This document shows, in pieces, positions 47,428 through 57,700 of a DNA stretch of 64,000 bases; position 1 is the stretch's first letter, and every line of letters starts with the position of its first letter. The position numbers and the translations under genes are program-made. Source of the DNA: Micractinium sp. NFX-FRZ (Eukaryota > Chlorophyta > Trebouxiophyceae > Chlorellales > Chlorellaceae). The stretch is taken from assembly GCA_029339195.1 (NCBI GenBank), contig JAPTJF010000089.1, positions 1 through 64,000 of the forward strand. Reading direction: 5' to 3'. The notes beneath the pieces are model-generated. The model was not told the origin of the DNA and searched no databases. It saw only the letters and a list, made by a program, of their open reading frames with translations.

Positions 47428-48490
47428 ATGGCAGCGGCCCTGACCACCAGCGTGCAGTCCCTGCGCGGCACCAGCTTCAGCAGGTGCGCCTTAGGTCGCT
47501 TGTGGCTGGCGCAAACACGATCGCAAGAGCACTCACGCTTGCACCACCCACTTGCCAGCCCTCGCCCTCCCAGCCCACTTCCCACCACAATTGTACACCA
47601 GGTTGTCTCATTCTGCCCGCGCTGGCTCCTGCCTGCCTGCAGCCGTGCCGCCGCCGCGCCGCAGCGGGCAGCGCTGCGTGCACCAATTGCGGTGCGCGCC
47701 GAGGCAGTCGTGAAGCCGCCGCAGGCAAGTAGAAACCTGGGTTTGGCTGCCTGTGATCCTGTGACGTTGTCAGCATCTGTGCAGGGTGGTCTGCTGGCGC
47801 CCAGGCGGAGCGCCCAGCCTTCTGCTCTGGCTGGCCACTCGCGTTCGGCAGCAGCGCCGCATGTGCTCCGCTCCCGTCGCTCCTATCAACAAGCAGGTCA
47901 ACGTGGCCTCCTACTTCTGCAGGGTGTGACGCTGCCTCCCCGCAAGCCTTCGACGCCCGCCTCCACCTTTGGTTTCGTGGAGAACGCTGAGCGGCTCAAC
48001 AGCCGGGCGGCCATGGTGAGCTGGGGTGGGAGGACAGGTCGGAGCAGACACGCTCGTGCGCGGGCAGCGGCAAAGCACGGTTGTGCCCCGCTCAGCGCCT
48101 GGCCTCTTCCCTGTGATTTCCTCTTTGACATGCCGCGTGCTGTCACGCGGTTGGGCTCCTCCCACTGCTGCTCACGTGCCCGAGCCAGCCGCTGTGCCTG
48201 CTGCTGCCTCACCTCACCTCGCCTTGGCCGTCTCACCCCTCATCACCTCCTTCTGCTGGCCGCCGCCTCCGCCAGGCTTGCGCCTTGTTTCCCGCACCCC
48301 TCGCCTCCCACCCCTCAGCCCCATCACACCATCAAAATCCTGCACTCACCTCCCTCCCCGCGCTCACCCTCCAATCCTCGCTGTGCAGATTGGCTTCTTC
48401 GCGCTGCTGTTTGTGGAGCTGATTGCCGGGCAGGGCCTGCTGGACATGCTGGGCTTCACCACCGGCAACGGGCTGGGCTTTGAGTTCTGA
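47428..48490 (+). CDS. One-helix LHC-like (OHP1/HLIP-type) plastid protein
   Basis: Member of the light-harvesting-like family with a single chlorophyll-binding helix, used in photosystem assembly and photoprotection at the thylakoid. Four exons, 47428-47483, 47643-47724, 47923-48015 and 48389-48490, give 110 aa. Residues 1 to about 40 form a Ser/Ala/Arg-rich chloroplast transit peptide ending near PIAVRAEAV. The mature part has GVTLPPRKP, FGF and the motif ENAERLNSRAAM (66-77), where Glu and Asn/Arg are the expected chlorophyll ligands. The helix IGFFALLFVELIAGQGLLDM and the tail GFTTGNGLGFEF follow. The layout GV-LP, FGF, AE-NSRA-MIG, VELI, GxGL matches plant OHP1 best; a cyanobacterial-type Hlip is the alternative. 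Intron 2 must use a GC donor (CAG|GCAAGT at 47725) to keep the frame. TGTAA lies at 48871. Confidence 0.82.
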
Positions 48491-49234
48491 GCAGCGCGCG
48501 CTGCGCTGTGCCGCGCTGTGCTTGCTGCCCAGGCCTCGGGGGCAAAGGCCCCTGCTGCCTGCCGCACCACCCCCCCAGCCGTCCTCTTTCCACCTCCATT
48601 GTTGAGCGCGCGCGAGTGAGTGTACCCTCCCCCCTTCCTTTCCCCTTCCTCCAACCAACCGAAGTAGCACACGGCACCCGTGCCTCTTTCGTCCCATTTC
48701 TGAGCATGGCCCGCCTGCCGCCCCGAGTTTATTGCCCTGCCTGCCTGCCCCAACCATTCATTCGCTTTGTACCCTCCCCTGCCCTCCCCGCCCTGGCGCC
48801 CCTCTCCCCCATTTTTGGAAGACTCGGTTTACAGAGGGCGCGGGCCGGGCGGTCACACCCGATGCGGTTATGTAACTGAGCCGCCGGCAGTCGCGACAAC
48901 GAAACAGAAGCGTGTGGGGGCCTGTCAAGGTTGAGGGAGCAGAGCTTGGCGGAGGGGCGTGAGTGCGAGAGGCAAAGAACGGGCAGCAATTGAATGAGCT
49001 AGCAAGTAGGAAGTACACTCGGGGTGGGATGAGGAGGTGGTGGGGGCCAGCAGGCAGTGCGCGCCGCTGTGGGGAGCTTTACCCAGGCCAGGCTGGCTAC
49101 ATCCCACGGCCACGGCAGCCCTTCATCTGGCAAGGCAGCCAGCGGAAAGGTGCGGACGTGTTGCTGGGTGCGGCCGCCGCCGCCCTGCTGAGATGCTTCA
49201 CCAGGGCGCGCCAGGCTGTTGCCAGCTGGGCTGC
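48491..49234. other. Convergent 3' flanks of one-helix protein and ClpP genes
   Basis: This contains the 3' untranslated regions of both neighbours. A TGTAA at 48871-48875, about 380 bases beyond the plus-strand stop, is a good poly(A) candidate. No exon was seen. Confidence 0.55.
48871..48875 (+). terminator. UGUAA polyadenylation signal of the one-helix protein gene
   Basis: TGTAA in the transcribed orientation, about 380 bases past the stop codon, in a locally less GC-rich stretch. Confidence 0.5.
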
Positions 49235-51988
49235 TCACGCCATTGCCAGCATGGGCTTGCTGACCACGGCGTCAATCAGGCCGTACTCGACCTGCACAAA
49301 TGTTTGAGGGGAGGAGGGGGGAGGTCAGCGGCAGTGAGGCCCGGCGGCGGTGTACAAGTTAGCAGAGGCAGGGCCATTCCACCCACCCAGGGAGGCTGGC
49401 TCCCAGCGCCTCCTGGGCGGCACAAGGAAGGCGCGGCCTCCCATCCCTCCAAACGGCGAGCTGCACCCTCCCCCAGCCCCCGACTCGCCGCCTCCTGGGC
49501 ACACGAAGAAGTCGCGCTTGTGCATGAGCCCCGCCTCCCCGCCCACACAACGCCACACCAGAGGCCCCCGCACGCCGCCCACCAGCCCCCAGCCCCCCCA
49601 GCCCCCCCACTCACCGCCTCCTGGGCGGACATGAAGAAGTCGCGGTCGGTGTCTGCGGTGATGGTGTCCATGCTCTGCCCCGTGAACTCGGCCAGGTAAC
49701 CGTTGAGAGTCAGCTTGTGGTGCAGGATCTCGTTGGCCTGGGGGGGAGGGGGTGGAAGGGGGAAGGGGGAGGGGTGTGTGGACAGGAGATGGGACAGAGG
49801 CGGGCGAGGGAGGCGCGGCGGCACCCGAGTCGAAATGTTGGTGGCTGTGTCCCGCGGGTGCCGGTGAGTCATGGTGAAGCTGCCCCTCTGGTCAGCAACG
49901 ACCAGCCATGCTACATCAGCGTACATAGGAGCAAGCAGCTACTCTTCACACCCAGCCAGCCAGCAATGCTACATCGGCCTGTGCAAAGAAAGTTGCCATG
50001 CCTGCTGTGTTGCCCACCTGGATCTCAATGTCGGCGGCCTGCCCCTGGGCGCCACCCAGCGGCTGGTGGATCATGATGCGGCTGTTGGCCAGCGAGTAGC
50101 GCTTGCCCTGGTGGCCGGAAGCCAGCAGGAAGGCGCCCATGGAGGCGGCCAGGCCGACGCACACGGTGGAGACGTCGGGGCGGATGTGGCGCATCGTGTC
50201 AAACACAGCCATGCCTGCAAAGACGAGCAACAAAACGAGCGTGACTGTCAGCAGTGTTGCAGGGGAGGTGACACGCTGGGGCGGATGCTTCCCTACAATT
50301 GTGCTGGAGGCAGCCAGACTTGTGCAGACCGTAACGGACCGCGCCGTGCCTGCACCCGCACGCTCCACCCCACCGCGCCCCTCCTTGCAGCCGCCAGCGG
50401 CAGGCCCCCCGGCTGGCGGGACAGAGACTGCCCAGCAGCGCACAACGACTAGTAACAAAGGGCAGGGCAGGGGGGTCGGGCCTACACCCACCTGCCGTGA
50501 CGGAGCCACCGGGGGAGTTGACGTAGAGGGTGATGTCCTTGCCGGCATCGGCAGAGTCCAGGTACAGCAGCTGCGCAGCAACAAGCGGGGTAACATCAGA
50601 TGCAGAGTGAGGTGAGGCAGGCGACAAGCCAAGGGCGGGGGAGGTCACAGCAGATGCAGGGGCGAGTGAGTGGTGCCCCGAGAGGTGCCCCGAGGGGTGG
50701 GCAGAGTCGAGGTACAGCAGCTGCACAGCAACAAGCAGGGGGGCCCTAGTGGATGCAGGGGCGAGAGTGCGGTTCGAGGGGCCCGGAGAGGGTCGGCAGA
50801 GTCGAGGTACAGCAGCTGCGCAGCAACAAGCGGGAGACACATGGTAGGCGCAGGTGGGCGACGGCCTGTGGTGTGAGGTGGCCGGGAATGGGGAAGCAGC
50901 CGTGCCCAGCTGGTCGCCGGGCCGCTCTTCGTTCCCTCCACCCCCTGCCTGCCTGCTTGCCTCACGACAACTACTTCAGTGTGTGGGACACCAGCCTCCC
51001 CTGGCCCACCTGCGCGACGATGAGGTTGGCCATGTCATCGTCCACCGGGCCGCCTAGCCGCACTATCCGCTGCAGGCAGGCAGGCAGAGCGGCGGGGCAG
51101 AGGGGAGGCGGCCTTATCAGCAGGGTGTTGCGTGCCGGCAAGTGTTGCGTGCCGGCAAGAGGCGCACAGCGTCACACCGCCGCTGGCCCTCGGGCCGCTC
51201 GCTGTTGCTGCCCTCTGCACGTCTGCTCCCATCGCGGGCGCAGTTCCGAAGGACCTTTCTCTATGATCGGGTTTCTGACAACGCTGCTTTCCCTTCCAGC
51301 CCCCGTCCTGCCTGCCCTGCCCGCGGCTGCTGCAACAGCTGCAGAGACAACCTGCTGCCTGCCTGGCCTGCACTGAGGTTCCCTCTTCAAACAAATCAAG
51401 TTGCAACAGAGCAGGGGGGCCACCTAGTTCTCTGACAACAATTCCTCACCTGCTGGAAGAGCTGCGAGATGACCTGCTGGAAGCGCTCGACCACGAGGGG
51501 GCTGGGCGGCGGCGGCCCCTGCCCCGCATACACCAGGTTGCCCGCATCCATGGTGTTGCTGAAGTCAGCGCCACGCTGCGAGGTGGGCGTCCACAGCCTG
51601 CGCGAGGGGGTGCAGGTATGTGGAGTTGACATATGCAGGGGCGGCGGGGGCAGGCGGCGGCGGGGCGGCAGGAGCTGCGGGCGGGTGGTGAGTGGGCGGC
51701 AGCTGGGAGCGGCCGAGAGGGTGCCCGTGGGCTTCAGCCGGAGCGGCTTGATGTGCCGAAGCCACAAAGCAGCTTAAGGACCATGAAATGCGGCCAGGAG
51801 CGGGAGGCTCGCGATGGTGAAGAGCTCATCCGCCACCTCTCCGGGCCCCAGACCTCCCAAACCATCCGTGTGCGGTGCTTCAACTGCTTGGCTCACTTGG
51901 GGGTGGCCGCAACCTGCACAGCGCGCCGCGCCTGTGGTGCCTTGCATGGCCGCGCTGCGGCAGGGCTGGCAACGGTAAGGGCCTGCAT
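49235..51988 (-). CDS. Plastid ClpP proteolytic subunit (active)
   Basis: Serine protease subunit of the ATP-dependent Clp complex, here nuclear-encoded and plastid-targeted. Seven exons: 51988-51897, 51597-51450, 51069-51010, 50570-50492, 50214-50018, 49737-49615, 49291-49235. They give exactly 252 codons (251 aa). The first exon, [19 protein letters not shown] and on to about residue 30, is a typical chloroplast transit peptide. The mature part starts near [12 protein letters not shown]. The catalytic triad is intact with correct family spacing: Ser151 in [11 protein letters not shown], His176 in RIMIHQP and Asp225 in ADTDRDFF. Other landmarks are [32 protein letters not shown] and [16 protein letters not shown] catalytic copy (not a ClpR) of the CLPP3/4/5/6 type; which one cannot be decided here. 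The intron before exon 4 holds two decoy copies of that exon's 5' end. Confidence 0.93.
50551..50835. repeat. Three copies of a ClpP intron-exon boundary
   Basis: About 40 bases spanning the 3' splice site and first ~20 bases of ClpP exon 4 occur at 50551-50590 (the real exon edge), 50701-50740 and 50796-50835, all in the same orientation. The two upstream copies, inside the intron, keep the acceptor AG and the codons for LLYLDSA, then diverge from the exon. Confidence 0.85.
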
Positions 51989-52199
51989 GGTTGCGTTTGC
52001 CTGACACCTTCAGCCGAGACAAACGCTGCTTGGAGCCCATCCTCTCATCTCATGCGGCCAGCTCATCCTGCCACGCTGGGCGCGCCTAAGAAGCGCACAG
52101 AGCAACCCTTGCAAGCTCGGTCGCCTTTCAATAGTTTACATACACCGCCAAGATCAGGCATTCCCAACCCAGCACCAGCAGCACCTCCACTTCGCCGGC
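51989..52199. promoter_or_regulatory. Short divergent intergenic region ClpP / coiled-coil gene
   Basis: Only 211 bases separate the two start codons, so the promoters almost certainly overlap. No TATA box is evident. Confidence 0.55.
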
Positions 52200-53318
52200 A
52201 TGGGTCCTGGGAAGCTCTTGGCCTACGGGCTGGGCGGCGCCACAACCCTCTACGCCGCATCGGTGAGCAGCCGATGCCGGCTTCCCTTGGACGCGGGTTT
52301 GCGGGCGCCCAAGGTGCCCTTGGCGGCGGCACTCGGTCGAGTGGGCGTGCCGGTCAGGGGTACCGCGGTCGCGGTGCCCACTCAACCCCTCCCCTGCTCC
52401 TCTTCTGCTCACTTGTCCTTCTCTCTCTTGCAGGTCGGCTATGACGTCTTCTCCAAGCAGCGTGCGGAGCGGCAGCTGGAGGAGAGCATCATTTCGGAGC
52501 TGAGTGCGGCCCAGGCAGCGGCGGTGGCGGAGCGCAAGGAGCAGGGGGCCGTCCTGTCCTTCCAGCAGGCGGTCCAGCAGCACCAGGAGGTGAGTGCTAA
52601 GAAGGGAAATGCTGATCGAAAGCCAAACCCACTGAGGCTTCGTACGGGGTGTCCTGGGATCGGGCACAGTGTGGTGCAGCAACGCCAGCCGGTGGGGAGC
52701 GTTTGTGGTGCGTGCCATGGCCCCGCCCTGGGCCCTGGTAACAAGCGAAACGCAGTGTCAAGTAAAAAGCGGAGGGCCATTCTAGAGCAGAGGGTGCAGC
52801 AGCAGTTTTGGGTGGACTTGCGACAGGGGTGTAGACTTGGGTGAGCGGGCAGAAGGGGCCATGGAGGCGCGGCGGCAGGCGGGGCAGCAGCACAAAAAGC
52901 GTGGGTGTTGCAAGGAGTGTGTGCTTGGGGTGAGGCCTGCACGTCTTAGGGCATGCAGGAGGTTGTGACACGAAGGCAACCCAGGCCAAGCTGGTGGGGC
53001 TGAGAGAGGGGGTGTCCTCCCATCGGCCTATTGCCGGGCACCTCCCCTCACCTGCTCTTCTGTGTGCACCGAAGCTGCAGGGCATCCAAGAGGCGTGTGA
53101 GGCAGGGATACAGGCAGCTCAGGCCAAGCCAGCTGGAGGCCTCCCCTCATCCTGCGCCCTCTACCTTTATTAAGTCGACAATTGCGTCCCTGCAGGGCAT
53201 CCAAGAGGTTGAGACAGAGATCAGGGCGACCCAGGCCAAGCTGGCAGAGCTGGAGGAGGTGCGGGGGAGGTCAAGGGGGGCCGGGTTGTGCGGAAGCCCT
53301 GCCTGCCAGCCCAGCCCG

Positions 53319-53369
<51 letters not shown>

Positions 53370-54194
53370 TTCTGGGGAAGCCAACAGGCCAGTGAAGCCA
53401 AGGGGCGCCGGTCAGCTGCCATGCTGCTCTTGGGCCAGGCAGCTCAGTTGGAACCACGGGTGCCATTGCTCAAGTCCAGCCGCCCCGCTGTGCATGAGCC
53501 GCTGTGCAGGTGCGTGCGGCGCGCGCCAAGGAGGCCGCCGACGCGGCGGCGGCGCTGGAGCAGCACAAGGGGAAGCTGGCGCAGCTCGTGCAGGTGAGCT
53601 ACTAAAATCTTGCACCAGTCTGAAGAAAACATCGCTGGTAGCGATGCTTGTGAGAGGGAAGGGCTGGGGGAGTGGGAGGGGGAGCTGGTGCTAGCTCGTG
53701 CAGGCGGGCAGACAGCGCGCTTCAGCAGGGGACCATGTATAGCTGGCACGGTTGGTCGGTTGGTGTGGTGTGCCAGCCCCCACACGGGGGACGCATGGGG
53801 GAGCGCGATGCAGGCTGACACTGCTCCTGCCAGTGGACGGACCAGCACAATCTCTCGCCACGGGGGCTGTGCAAGCTGCGCGCTGCATGGGGCCTGCCGG
53901 CAAGTGGGGCAGCAAGGGATGCATGCGCACATTGCTACCTGCTTTCCACCTTTGCCCCTCCTCCCCGACGCACAATCCCACCTGCCAGCCGCCTGACTCG
54001 CCCTCTCACATGCCTCCCCTCCCACCTCCCTTGCCCTTGGTCCCGTGACGCCGCAGGATGCGCGGCGGCACCGACAGGCTGCGTCAGCCGCTGAGTCGGC
54101 CCTGGCAGCGGCGCATCAAGAGACGTTGGCGGCTAAGGCGCTGTACAACCCACTGCATCACCCCCTCGTAGCCAGCTTCAGGAGCGGGCGGTGA
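52200..54194 (+). CDS. Small membrane-anchored coiled-coil protein, 167 aa
   Basis: Not recognised. Five exons, 52200-52262, 52434-52589, 53196-53258, 53510-53593 and 54057-54194, all phase 0, give 167 aa. The first ~24 residues (MGPGKLLAYGLGGATTLYAA) form a short hydrophobic segment that could be a membrane anchor or mitochondrial/plastid signal-anchor. The rest is a continuous coiled coil: RAERQLEESIISELSAAQAA, EVETEIRATQAKLAELEE, AKEAADAAAALEQHKGKLAQ, HRQAASAAESALAAAHQET. It ends with YNPLHHPLVASFRSGR. Organelle membrane tethering or shaping is conceivable but unproven. Intron 2 holds two decayed copies of exon 3. A TGTAA lies 150 bases past the stop. Confidence 0.65.
52951..53262. repeat. 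Tandem decayed copies of a coiled-coil exon
   Basis: Three related segments, 52951-53010, 53073-53143 and 53190-53262, spaced about 120 bases apart. The last contains the exon used in the protein model. The middle copy keeps the acceptor and GGCATCCAAGAGG start but has lost the donor. The first keeps the GAGGTTG(T/A)GACA and ACCCAGGCCAAGCTGG blocks with frame-breaking changes. Confidence 0.8.
53325..53367. repeat. (CA)n microsatellite
   Basis: An uninterrupted run of about 21 CA dinucleotides in the intron between exons 3 and 4 of the small coiled-coil gene. Likely polymorphic. No coding effect. Confidence 0.95.
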
Positions 54195-54751
54195 GAGGCA
54201 GGGAGCATCCTTTCAGAAGCAGGCTGAGCCTGGCAGTTGCACAGGTGGCCGGGCTTGAGGCCTGCCCACGCCGGCTCAGGTGCTGTTGCTCTGCGCTGTA
54301 CCGTACCACTTTCAGCCCAAGCTTCCATCTCCATTTTTCCGTCTGTAAATTTCTCTGGCTCCTGACACAAATTTGAAGTGATGACGTTTCAGCAAATGCA
54401 CACGCAAGGGTCCACGCTGGGCCGCCGCACGCAGCGCCGGCGGCCGCCACGTGGCGTACGCACCGCTGCGTCGCCGCTCAACTCCTCACTGCAGCTGGCT
54501 CGCTGGCCCATTCCGCAGCTGCCACCGTGCTACACTGCGGCAAAGCGGTCCCAGCCTCTAGCAGCCTCAGAAGCTCAGGCAACAGCATCAGCACGGCCCC
54601 GCCCCAGCGGCGGCCCCGGCGGCAGACAAGCAGCGCGCCTGGCCCTTGCAGCAAGCCCACGGAGGGGAGGCACGCTCATCAAGTCGCGCAGCTAGGCCTG
54701 ATAGCGCGCCCTGAAGGCAGGCCGCGCCACAAAGTGCCTGCTGTTGGGGCG
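54195..54751. other. Tandem intergenic region
   Basis: It contains TGTAA at 54344-54348 for the upstream gene and the promoter/5' leader of the next. A plus-strand open frame from 54381 (MTFQQMHTQG...) to 54695 is Arg/Pro/Ala-rich and could be leader sequence or an upstream ORF. It is not in frame with the downstream start and I do not call it. Confidence 0.45.
54344..54348 (+). terminator. UGUAA polyadenylation signal
   Basis: TGTAA 150 bases after the stop codon of the small coiled-coil gene, in an AT-richer stretch. Confidence 0.5.
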
Positions 54752-57700
54752 ATGGAGCCTTCCTGCGCACCAGCCGAGCCCATGGCGGTGGAGTTTGAGG
54801 CACCGGCACCGCCGATTGCTGGCGCAGCAGTAGACGAGCCCGCGCAGGCCGCGGCCCCGCTGCCGCCTGCGGGTGCCGCCCCTGGCGTCCCCCTTGCAGC
54901 TATGCAGCCGGCAGCACAGCCGGCAGCACATGCTGCTGCAGAAATGACTGCCATTCAGCATGCCACCTCAGAACAGCCACTGCAGCCAGCAGCAGCAGAG
55001 CAGGAGCCGCCGGCGGCGTCTCCTGGCAAGCCGGCAGCGGCAGCACCAGGTGCCATTGCTGCCGCGCCAGCAGTTGCTGCTGCTGAGCAGCCGGCCATCA
55101 CACAGCCAGCAGCGTCCCCAGAGGCCGCAGCTGCACCAGCCACTCACGTTGAACCTGCGCCCGCGCCCACCGCCCACCAGGCAACGGAAGCGGCAGCCTT
55201 GCAGCCTGCGGCACCGCCAACCGCCCAGCCTTCCCAGCCGGCGCCCGCTGCGGCAGTTGGCGCTCAGGCGGCCACAGCAGCAGCCCCGGCACCGCAAGCA
55301 GCTGCAGCCGTCGCAGCAGCCCCGGCAGCCCCTGCAGCACAAGCAGCTGCAGCCGTTGCAGCAGCACCAGCAGCAGTCGCTGCCCCGCCCCCCGCCGCTG
55401 CCGCCCCCGCCGCCGATTTTGAGCAGGCTCCCGGGCCTGAGGAGAAGCACGCCCAGAAGCCCACCTGGCGTCGAGGGTACACCACGTATGGCAAGACAGA
55501 CTACCTGCTGGTCACCCTCACACCCAGCGACTGCTCCACGCGCCGCCTGCGCCCGCCACGTGGGTTGCGGCAGCAGGGGGCGGGGAGAGGGGGGCAGGGA
55601 GGGCCGGCCCGCGCTGCGTGCTGTGCTGTGCTGTGCTGTGCTACGTCATGCTGCACGGTGCCATGCAGTGCTGTGTGCTGCCGACAGCTGCAGTTCGCTG
55701 CTGCAGTGTGGCAATGCTTGCATGCGCTGACCACCTCATGCATGTCGTGCCACCCGCTGCCCTGCCCTGCCCTGCCCTCACCACCTGCTCCCTCTGCCTC
55801 TGCCGCTGCCCCTCACTTCCACTGCAGGCGAGTGGTACGATGGCATGCTGGGCGCCAGCAACCAAAAGTGAGCTTGGGAAACAAACCGGCGGTGTGCTTG
55901 CGCTGGTCATGGGGGTTGCTTGGAGCCTTCCAGGCGCAGCTGGCCGCCACCACATGCTGCTGTTTGATCTGCCTCCTGCTCCCCCGGCTGCGAGACTGTC
56001 TTGCTACACACCTGTGCATTGCCATGCACCTTGCCTGCTTCCTGGGCCCTGTGCGGCACCCGCCGCTGTTTCTGGCACCCCCCATCCCCGCCCCTCCCCC
56101 CGCCCCCTTGCGCTGCGCGCAGCTTTGTGGTCGGGGCAGAAGCCCCAGATGGCTCCGCCGTCTCCTTCCTGCTCAAAGCGCACGGCTACGAGTATGTGAA
56201 GGCCGAGTACTATGTGCAGGTGAGGCGGCCAGAGCGGTGCCAATGCTTCAGCTTGTTGTTGTTGCATCAGGTTGCATGTTGTGTGTGTGCTCGGAGGGGT
56301 GCCAGCAAATTGTGTTTCATTAGGGAGGCGGGGGTGCGCCAGAGGGGTGACAGCATGTCAGTGCGTTCCAACAGGGGCGGCTGCGGTGCGCCGCTGGAGG
56401 GGTGGTCAGGAGCCTGTTTGTTGCGGCGACCTCAGATGCTTGGCACATGATACAACACATGCATACTGTAGCATCACATGCTCAGCAACATGCACACGCC
56501 TCCCTGGCAGGGAGGCGAGACCAAGCGCATGTTCAAGGTGCTGGGCCTGCAGCCGGGGGACGCCCTGAAGCTGGCGCTGGCGGGCAAGTCCAGCGGCATC
56601 CCAACCACCCGCCTCACAGTCATACCCGCAGGTGGGCCTGCCTGATAAGCTAGCATAGGGCACCTTGCCCTGCCCGCCTGCCTGATAAGCTACCAGGGGG
56701 CCTTGGGGCCTGGGGACCTTGGTGCAGGCAGGCAGAGGGGCCGCGCGGGCTGAACAGCAGACGGCACCAGAGGCTCCGCCAGGCAGCAGCAGGCAGGCAG
56801 GCAGGCAACTGCCCGCCCGCCTTGCCCTGCCCTGCTGAAGCAATAAAGACCCGGGCACTGCTCTCATCCTGGCCCCACCCCCACCCCACCCCACCCCACC
56901 CCACCCTTGCCTGCAGCGCGCAACCCGCACGCCGCCGCCATCCTGGCAGCTGCGGCGGATCAGGCTGCCAAGCGTGAGGCGCGGCTGGCTGCCAACCCCA
57001 AGGGCCCCAAGGGCTCTGGGGGCGCGGCGCGCAAGCGGAAGAAGGGGCCTGGGGAGGAGGAGGAGGACGATGATGAGGGGTTTGAGGGGGGGCCGGGCGA
57101 GGGGTGCGCCGCCGGGCGGCGCGTGCGCCAGCGCGCACGCAAGCAGTTTGGTGAGGGGAGCCGCTGTGAGGCGCTGCTCTGCACAATGTGCCCGATGTGC
57201 TGAGATTGCCGGCTGCCATGCCTTTTGCGCGCACGTGGTGAGCTGAGCTGCTCTGGGTGGCTGTTATGCCATGGTATGCTGTGCCGTGCCTGCTTGGCCT
57301 CCCGCTCATGTTGTGTCTGGACAGCTGTCCCCCTGTTGCTGTTGTGCCTGAGCGGCGTGTTGCCTTGCCTGCCTGCCTGCACCACACAAACCTGCCTGCC
57401 TGCCTCCCTGCCCGCCTGCATCACACCGCCCCGCCTGCCTGCTCCCGCAGGGGACGACTTTGTGAGTGGGCTGGACGAGGCCTGGGCAGCGGCGCAGCAC
57501 AGCGACGACGAGTACCAGCCCAACTCGGGTGGGTGGCGGGGTTGAGGGTGGGTGTGGGAGGGAGGGAGGGGTGGGTGTACACATGTGGGTTGTACACATG
57601 TGGGAGGAGGGGTGGGTGGCTGAAAGGAACGGGTGGATGAGAGGGGCGGGTGGGTGACGAGATGCGGGCAGCATGACAATGGCGGGTGGGTGACGAGATG

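Noticed and set aside
51396..51767. Alternative ClpP N-terminus read straight upstream from exon 2
   Set aside because: The frame upstream of LWTPTSQRG has no ATG, and an acceptor (GCGCAG) sits directly before exon 2. The separate exon at 51988-51897 supplies an ATG and a good transit peptide in phase.
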